Origin: Phoenix dactylifera
Lineage: Eukaryota > Streptophyta > Magnoliopsida > Arecales > Arecaceae
Length of the DNA: 64,000 bases
Assembly (NCBI RefSeq): GCF_009389715.1
Contig: NW_024067666.1
Span: forward strand, 2,211,001-2,275,000
Reading direction: 5' to 3'
Made by a program: the position numbers and the translations under genes. Below, piece by piece: positions 57,908 to 64,000 of the stretch (positions within the stretch are counted from its first letter, which is position 1; each line of letters opens with the position of its first letter). The notes under the pieces were generated by a model that had not been told where the DNA came from, did not search any database, and was given only the letters and a program-made list of their open reading frames with translations.

Positions 57908-58997
57908 TTGAAGCATATGCTCTTCTTTTTTTTTGGTACAAAGCATGTGTTTTTTATATTAATTTAATTTCTCTGCTCCAGCTGAGTACAAATGGAGCAA
58001 GCTCAGCCTCTTGTACTTTCAGAACTCTTGCACTGTCATTTAAGTCACTTTTGATTGTAAGTTTTGAGCTAAGCTGACTGGGTGAAGTAAAATTATCAGG
58101 TATACCCACAGCAATGTTATAATCATTTACCTGCACCTCCAGTTGTGAAGGTTCTTCTAATTTGTGGTTTTATGCCAATTTTTCCCCCATTAATGAGAGC
58201 CTATCCTTTTTTGATCTGCTTGCTTATTATTAGAATCTGCTGACAAGGTTTAGTCTGAGCACTCTACAGAAGGTTGGTATGTTGATGGAATCTCATTGCC
58301 CCATAATTTGAAATATATTTTTTATGAGACCTCGCTGTGAAGTCCTCATTGAATTTGATCAGCATTTTAAATCATGTCCTCCACGGATCCAAGTTGGTTT
58401 CGGAAAAAACAAAAAAATACAAAAACTTATCCGAAATTTATGTTTGTTACACTTATATTCAATAGTATGTAAAATCTATACTTACATCCGATTAAAGAAA
58501 TGGATGGCCAAAGGCTGTTGGTTGCATAGTCTGTTGTGAGGTCAGAATACCATCAAGCCCTGCTGCTATCATCTGTGATTAGCTTTAAAAATCATTACTT
58601 GCTAATGAACTTTATCAACATTGTCAAGATGATCAGACAGAAGTGGCATTAAGTGAGCAAATTAGTCATAAAACGAGCTTATTTAATTTCATATATCGTT
58701 TAATGAATGAATATGAAGTAACAGTGCAACCTGTAATAAAAATAAAAATAAACACCATCTTAAACAACTTTAACATGATTTTTTTTTTTTTTTTCTGATG
58801 ATGGCATCATTAACATGTTTCTCTGAAACAGCCGTTCTCTTGAAAACACAGAATTGAAACATTGCACTGATCAATATAAACTGCTTTTAATCAAATATCA
58901 ATCTTTCAACCAATATTCAATTCATCATTCGGCCCCAAATATCCAAAGGAAAATAACAAGGACAATATTATGTTGAAAGAAACTAAGTTGCCATCTT
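57908..58997. other. Intergenic between the pseudogene and PETM
   Basis: No gene was recognised. A T-rich run lies at 58780-58795. The last ~200 bases presumably contain the PETM 3'UTR, since PETM reads leftwards. Confidence 0.5.
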
Positions 58998-59366
58998 CTA
59001 CTCAGCTTCCTCTAAAGTTGCTTCCACTCGAAGAAGAACGAAGCCCACGGCCACCCCAATCAACACAAGGCCATTCATGATCGCTGCAATCTTAAAAATC
59101 TCATCTGCCGCACTGAAGGTGGAAGAGAGAGCTCCACCTTTGCCCTTCTTTCCCTGCGATAAGGACCTGAGGGAGCTCACAACCATGGCGAAGGACTGGG
59201 TAGTGCAAGCTGGAAGGCCGAGGTTGGTTACTTTGTTGTGAGCTTTGAGGCCTCCATAGGAGTTCAGTCCTTCAATGTAACCCACACTGGACTTCTTTCT
59301 CATTGAGGAGCTCAGGGTGCACGAGACAGCAGCTGCCGGGAGTGTTGCTGAAGAGAGAGCTGCCAT
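58998..59366 (-). CDS. PETM: Cytochrome b6f complex subunit 7 precursor (PetM)
   Basis: A small thylakoid subunit of the cytochrome b6f complex, which passes electrons between photosystems II and I. The coding part is one exon of 122 aa. Residues 1 to about 85 are a Ser/Ala-rich chloroplast transit peptide with a conserved [14 protein letters not shown] block. The mature part is a single membrane helix, about 37 residues long, containing [20 protein letters not shown] and ending [10 protein letters not shown]. Family proteins have the same layout and length. A 122-bp intron lies in the 5'UTR (59507-59386, donor CAG/GTATC, acceptor TGCAG/ATTG), with the ATG 19 nt downstream of the acceptor. 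Neighbouring genes are unrelated. Confidence 0.94.
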   Translation of the reverse strand: MAALSSATLPAAAVSCTLSSSMRKKSSVGYIEGLNSYGGLKAHNKVTNLGLPACTTQSFAMVVSSLRSLSQGKKGKGGALSSTFSAADEIFKIAAIMNGLVLIGVAVGFVLLRVEATLEEAE

Positions 59367-59385
59367 CTCTGAGAGAGCTCACAAT

Positions 59386-59507
59386 CTGCAGCATAAACTA
59401 TGTTATCAGTTCTGAGAGTATAAAACTATTTGATTCTACGATTAAGTAGTGGAGGACAGAATTATAAGTAGGAATTCAACAAGGAGAGAAGGATGAATGT
59501 TTGATAC
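59386..59507 (-). other. 5'UTR intron of PETM
   Basis: On the minus strand CACAACAG/GTATCAAAC forms a good donor and TATGCTGCAG/ATTGTG a good acceptor, with a T/C-rich stretch between. Leader introns of this kind are common in nuclear photosynthesis genes. The 5' exon end (TSS) is not visible. Confidence 0.7.
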
Positions 59508-59639
59508 CTGTTGTGTGTTTAAGGCTAAAAGAATGAAGAGGTGGGAAGGAGGAAGGGAGAGGAGTATTGCATGATAAAGGGAGGGCGAGTTTTGGATAAG
59601 GTGAGAGGAAGGATGTTTGGCTGCCAAAGAGATTACATC

Positions 59640-60614
59640 CTCACTTTGGAGAAGAGTTTAAATGTTGGCCAGGAAAATTGGAGGTCTAAAATTATAGGCA
59701 CTTGATGAGACAAGTCAGAAGTTAGGTCTGCCTCTTTTTTTCCTCCTGGAAGAGAAATTTGTGAATAATTTGTTATCAGCGATGGGTATGACAAATTCTT
59801 GGATAAGATGGGTTAAGATAGGATAATTTTTTTATTGGATAAATTAATTTTATCTGATAATTATATTGTCTAGTCTTGATTGAAAGATACAAATACCTCA
59901 CTATTTGTATTTACTTTTTCATAACAAACTAGTATTTTTGAATATTTCTACAAAATTAGGTTAAAATTTTTATAGAAATTGGACAGGTTGCCCTTGCATT
60001 TTTGAAGAACTTATCCAAATACGATCCAGATTCTAGCTTTTGGGCTGTAGAAAGAAAAAAAATCTACTCAAATTATATGAGATTTGAATTGAATGGTGTT
60101 TGGTTGATACGGGGTTATGCTTAAATAATCTGTCTAATCCATAAAGTCTGTAGGATTTTCAGCTCAATTCTATATAAATATCGAAACGTATCCTAAAAAT
60201 AGAATAAAATATAAGAACAATTCTAGTTTCATGGTATTTAAGATATTATTGATTCCTGAATATTCTTGTTCTACCAAAATATCGGAGATTAGCAATTTGA
60301 GGCTATTTCTAGACATGTTTGCCATTTTTTTAAGAGATAAAGCAGGAAGAGGATGAATAAATAGCTTATTCTACCCTTTTGTAATGTATATTAGACCTTA
60401 ATAATTTGTGTATCAGATATATTTTTTTCTCATCATCCAATATCCATGCACACCGATATCCTCTTCACCCCCGGAGAGCCACATAGAAATGTCTACGCGG
60501 ACAGGTACGTCGGACTAACTCTCCATTCGAGGGAGTCGAAGCTTTAGAACGATTTCCCATCATACACAAAGCTTATCAAATCAACGGCCTAATTTTCTCG
60601 ATCGGCTGCTCTCC
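59640..60614. other. Intergenic between PETM and the NFD6-like gene
   Basis: The two genes are divergent, so this ~1 kb should hold both promoters. The middle is AT-rich and repeat-like. The DNA near 60450-60620 becomes GC-richer toward the NFD6-like start, which carries a telo-box-like CCCTAAACCCT at about 60683-60693. Confidence 0.5.
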
Positions 60615-60739
60615 TTGGGGCGCAAAATTATCGTTTCGCCCTCTACCGTCTTTTATTGTGTCGCCACGCCCTCCCAGAAAATCCCTAAACCCTCGAAGCC
60701 AGCAATCCCCGGAGCCTCAGCTTCTCTTTCTTTCTCGAA

Positions 60740-61111
60740 ATGGCTTGGCGTGGGTCGATCTCCAGATCGCTGCACGCCGCAGCGCGGTCGTCCTCCTCCT
60801 CCCTCCGTTCCCGGCCGGCTCCCCCCCGCCTTCGCCCTCCGCCGCTTGCCTCCCCTCGGCTCCCGCGCCGCCGCCTCTCTTTCGCCTCTCCCAGGTAAAT
60901 CCGTCCATTTTCTCCCGATTTCCTCTGGTTGTCGATTTCTCAAGTGGCTTTTTCCGGCAGGACTTTGGGAGAGCTAGGGTGCGCCCAGTCTCTCCTCCCG
61001 CTCCACAGCGTGGTCGCCGTGCCCCGCCTCACCTCGCACCTTTCCGTCAGCGCGAGAGCGTGCTGTGAGCTCTCTCAGGGTACCTTTCGTCGCACTTGTC
61101 AAGATCGCTAG
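60740..61111 (+). CDS. NFD6-like (nuclear fusion defective 6) small protein
   Basis: Exons 60740-60894 and 60961-61111 are joined by a 66-bp intron (CCCAG/GTAAAT, CCGGCAG/GACTTT) with matching phase, encoding 101 aa. The N-terminus (MAWRGSISRSLHAAARSSSS) is Arg/Ser/Ala-rich without acidic residues, a typical mitochondrial or plastid presequence. The C-terminal half has the family block RTLGELGCAQSLLPLHSVVA followed by RLTSHLSVSAR. Arabidopsis NFD6 is an organellar protein needed for polar nuclear fusion; its biochemical role is unknown. Family genes often have further 3'UTR introns and alternative C-termini, so the sequence after 61111 may still be transcribed. Confidence 0.82.
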
Positions 61112-61610
61112 TTATCTCCTTTCTTTGTGAGTCTTGTCATCGGTCTAGTCTTGCTTTTCTAGGATGTCAATTGCATGATTGAAAGAAAATAAAAGGCTAT
61201 CTTTTTTTATGTTGTTTTGAATCGATACTTATATGATACGATGGGATCTTGCATTAGATGGTTAGGGTTTTTGAGATGCTTGTTTTTATTGTTTTTGGGA
61301 TTGGGATTTGATAGGGAAAAATGGAAAAGATGGTTGATGCAAGAGACAGGCTGGCATTCGGTGGGAAGCATTGATTTCTAAGTTGATGTAGGTTCCTCTT
61401 TTCTTAATTGCTCTTCCTGCAGTGAATGGATAGGAAAGTTTAAATTTAGAGAGAAAACTTGGAAAGTTGAATGATTTGAAGAGTAAGAAAAAGAAAACAC
61501 AATCATGTTTTGCAAATTACATGTGACTGATGAATCTGGTTCCCTGTATTGTTTACCTTATAAGTATTGATGTGAATGCATCTCTTACGTTTCTGACATT
61601 TTTTTAAGTG

Positions 61611-61613
<3 letters not shown>

Positions 61614-61643
<30 letters not shown>

Positions 61644-61652
61644 TGCATGCAT
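61614..61652. repeat. (TATG)n microsatellite
   Basis: A tetranucleotide GTAT/TATG tract of about 39 bp grades into GCATGC at its right end. Confidence 0.95.
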
Positions 61653-62764
61653 GCTTTGTTTTACATTTTAATGTTTAAATTTGATGTAATTAGTTTAGAG
61701 ATAGATCAACATGTCTTTACATGTCCGTATTGATGCATTGTCTTATTTGTCTCTTTCTTGGATTAACTAGAAGTTAGTACTTTGTTATTTCTCCATCTTT
61801 CACTGCAATATTTAAATGAGTATCAGGATGAACTAATTAAAGTACTTGTGAGACCATTTGAGGTCTCCTTTACTGACTGACAAAAAGGGTATATTAAATA
61901 GTGTTTAATTGGGAGTTGCAGTGACATTTTTTTTACCGCCATCTTTTGTTGATCATTGTTGCATACTTCTGAGATGGCTTGTATTAGAAGGTTAAGACTA
62001 GTCTATTCTTTTCTTAACTTATCGTTTTATTTGAATTCATTTTTGGTTGATTTGAGGTAATTGGGATTGAGATTTGATAGGGAGGAATGGGAAAGATGGG
62101 TGATGCAAGAGAGAGGACAGGATTCAGTGAAAGCAGGAGGATGGTGATGTTGTGTCAACCACTGTAGGTTTTCTCTTTCCTAACGGTTATTCCAAAAGTA
62201 AATATGTAAGATTAAAAGAAAAAGTATGCATAGCAGAAAATAAAGTTGGACAAAAGTATAAACATAACTCTTTGGTAAAGATGATTTTGCCTAACACTGG
62301 ATCTTTCTTTTGATGTTGTACTAAATTGGTAGCTCATGCTAGTTCAGCATAATGTAGTAAAGCAACAACATAGTACATGCATATTTTCTTTTCTCTTTTT
62401 CTTTTCTTGGGCCACTTTGCGGAGGTTGTTGTTGTTGAACATTTTATTCTGTTTTTTAATTCTTCAAGAAATTTTATCGTTTATCTTGTTGGTCATATAT
62501 GAATATAAAGAAGTGAGCTTTTCATGCATTCAAATTGATGTTCCCCTTATCCATGTTCCCCCTTGGTCCTTTTGCTACCTTTCTCTATTTGAGTATTATG
62601 TTTTGAAAGCATGAAACTCTGCGTAGCATTTAGTTTTGATTTTCCGCAAAACATGAAAGTGCATGTTGCCTAATGAAGTTAATTTTTTAGGACTATCATT
62701 GGTGTTAGATTTATTAATTTGACATTTAATGATGAGTCATAGTTAGCAGCTACATATCAAGGTT

Positions 62765-62860
62765 ATCATCAATGTTGTCACTATCATCAATATTGATATC
62801 ATCGCTAGCATCATCATTTATATCGTTACTATTATCAATATAATATCATCAAGACTATAA
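62765..62860. repeat. ATC-rich low-complexity patch
   Basis: Recurring ATCATC/ATCAATATT words form an imperfect trinucleotide region with no coding signal. Confidence 0.6.
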
Positions 62861-64000
62861 CCTTTAGAATTGTCATCACTGAACTTGTTCAGAAATATCA
62901 TAAAGAAAGGAACATAGGAGTTTGTCATTAGGTATTTGACCAAACAGCATCTTCTGATTCCTACAGAACCTATCACTAAAATACCCCTTAAAAGGTATAT
63001 GGTTAAGTAGAGGGGATCCCTTGTACAGCTTGAGATATGACCAATTTCAACAATCATTTGGCTGATTTTGTTGATTTTTGTGAGCATGGCAGAAGAAACA
63101 TCCTCATTACTGAATAAAAGAAACACCTACTACTCAGTTGATGTCCTTTTGCTAAAGCTGATTCATATCTAAGCTTGAATTAACCAATTGCCGCCTTATT
63201 TCACTGTCTTGTAACACTTCTTATCGAGAACCAATTGTCAATGTTTCAAGATGTTACCTTATGGTTATGTTACATGCTTTTTCCTATGACTTAGATGGAA
63301 AGTTATGGGACAAATACTTAGAACTTCAATGTAGTGTACCATGCAAACTTTAACTGGAATTTTTATGAAAATGAGGCTCTTGTCAATGTTGATGGCTAAG
63401 AGATGCCCTGTTCTATTGTTGTTGCTGTTGAAATGGAGAGAGATAAAACAAGGAATCTAAAAATGAAATGGTGCTTGATGAATAGTGTTGGGGTGCCTCT
63501 AGCTTGAGAGCAACTTACATCCTTGAGGTATGGTGGAAAATCATAAAATGACATTAAACCTTGCAGTGGCACATGGATGGTATGACAGATGGTCTAGGTA
63601 AATATGTTAGGTGCAGACATTTATGTGGTTGTCTAATAAATCCACACTTGAGAATAATTGAAGTTTATGTGTTGCCCAATCGAGGATAGAAAGTGGAGTA
63701 GGATTAAGTTATGCAGTGGATATGTGAAGTAAACATATGAGGAGGCACTGTCATAATAAAAAAAAAGGGGGCATATATAAGATCTGTTGGGGAAATAGTT
63801 AATCTGTATTATTAACTGTTAACTTTTCACTCTTTGGCACCACAAAAAAAATAGTAATGTATTTCGGGGAGGTGGCTACATTGGAAGAAATATTGCTAGT
63901 TTTGTGGAATGAGTCTTTGTGATTTCTTGCTGATATATTTTTCTTTCTTTCTTGGAGATTGGGGGTTTGTACACGGTTTATATAAAATCATTTGTGATGC

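Larger units (their letters stand above)
61112..64000. other. Downstream of the NFD6-like gene; no further gene seen
   Basis: It may contain 3'UTR introns of the NFD6-like gene. Contents: a TATG microsatellite at 61614-61652, a diverged direct repeat (61290-61440 and 62050-62200), and an ATC-rich low-complexity patch at 62765-62860. The reading frames are short and unconvincing. Confidence 0.5.

Overview
This is a stretch of a flowering-plant nuclear genome. The genes have many introns with GT-AG boundaries, the introns are long and full of transposons, and one gene encodes a chloroplast protein of nuclear origin (PetM). Plant-only families are present (extra-large G protein, KANADI). I infer a monocot, perhaps a non-grass monocot such as a palm, from overall texture only. 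Five protein loci can be supported by eye. For the four intact genes I derived the exon coordinates below from splice sites, reading phase and family similarity. The fifth locus is broken.

Region by region: 0.4-1.9 kb holds a Tourist-like MITE and a complete 439-bp TRIM retrotransposon. 5.2-18.3 kb (+) is an XLG extra-large G-protein gene of 8 exons encoding 958 aa. Its introns carry an RTE-type LINE remnant, GGTACGGTA-rich repeats and a roughly 420-bp homopurine tract. 20.1-20.3 kb (-) shows a short uncertain ORF. 20.9-26.7 kb is the most unusual object: a Ty3/gypsy-like, gag-only retroelement bounded by LTRs in inverted orientation (an extra reversed LTR joined head-to-head to a normal LTR-gag-LTR unit). 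The whole structure is flanked by one 5-bp target duplication and sits in a telomere-like repeat. It also carries a 76-bp tandem array. 26.7-35.5 kb is intergenic with an L1-type LINE tail, a MITE pair and a second TRIM. 35.6-40.1 kb (-) is a KANADI gene closest to KAN4/ATS, 6 exons and 342 aa. A cluster of five G-boxes lies 2.1-2.5 kb upstream of it. 43-52 kb is mostly decayed intergenic DNA with two reverse-strand LINE RNase H fragments.

52.4-57.8 kb (+) is a TMEM147-like locus with good exons 1-3. The middle exons are missing and the last exon is disabled, so I call it a pseudogene. Its first intron holds a 1.5-kb Mutator-like foldback element with a perfect 9-bp target duplication. 59.0-59.5 kb (-) is PETM (cytochrome b6f subunit 7) with a 5'UTR intron. 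60.7-61.1 kb (+) is an NFD6-like small organellar protein gene.

The genes do not form a pathway. They are unrelated neighbours: G-protein signalling, organ polarity/ovule integument patterning, an ER membrane factor, photosynthetic electron transport, and a small mitochondrial/plastid protein. The main biology of interest is how retroelements have reshaped the space between them. All functional calls rest on sequence recognition without database searches.
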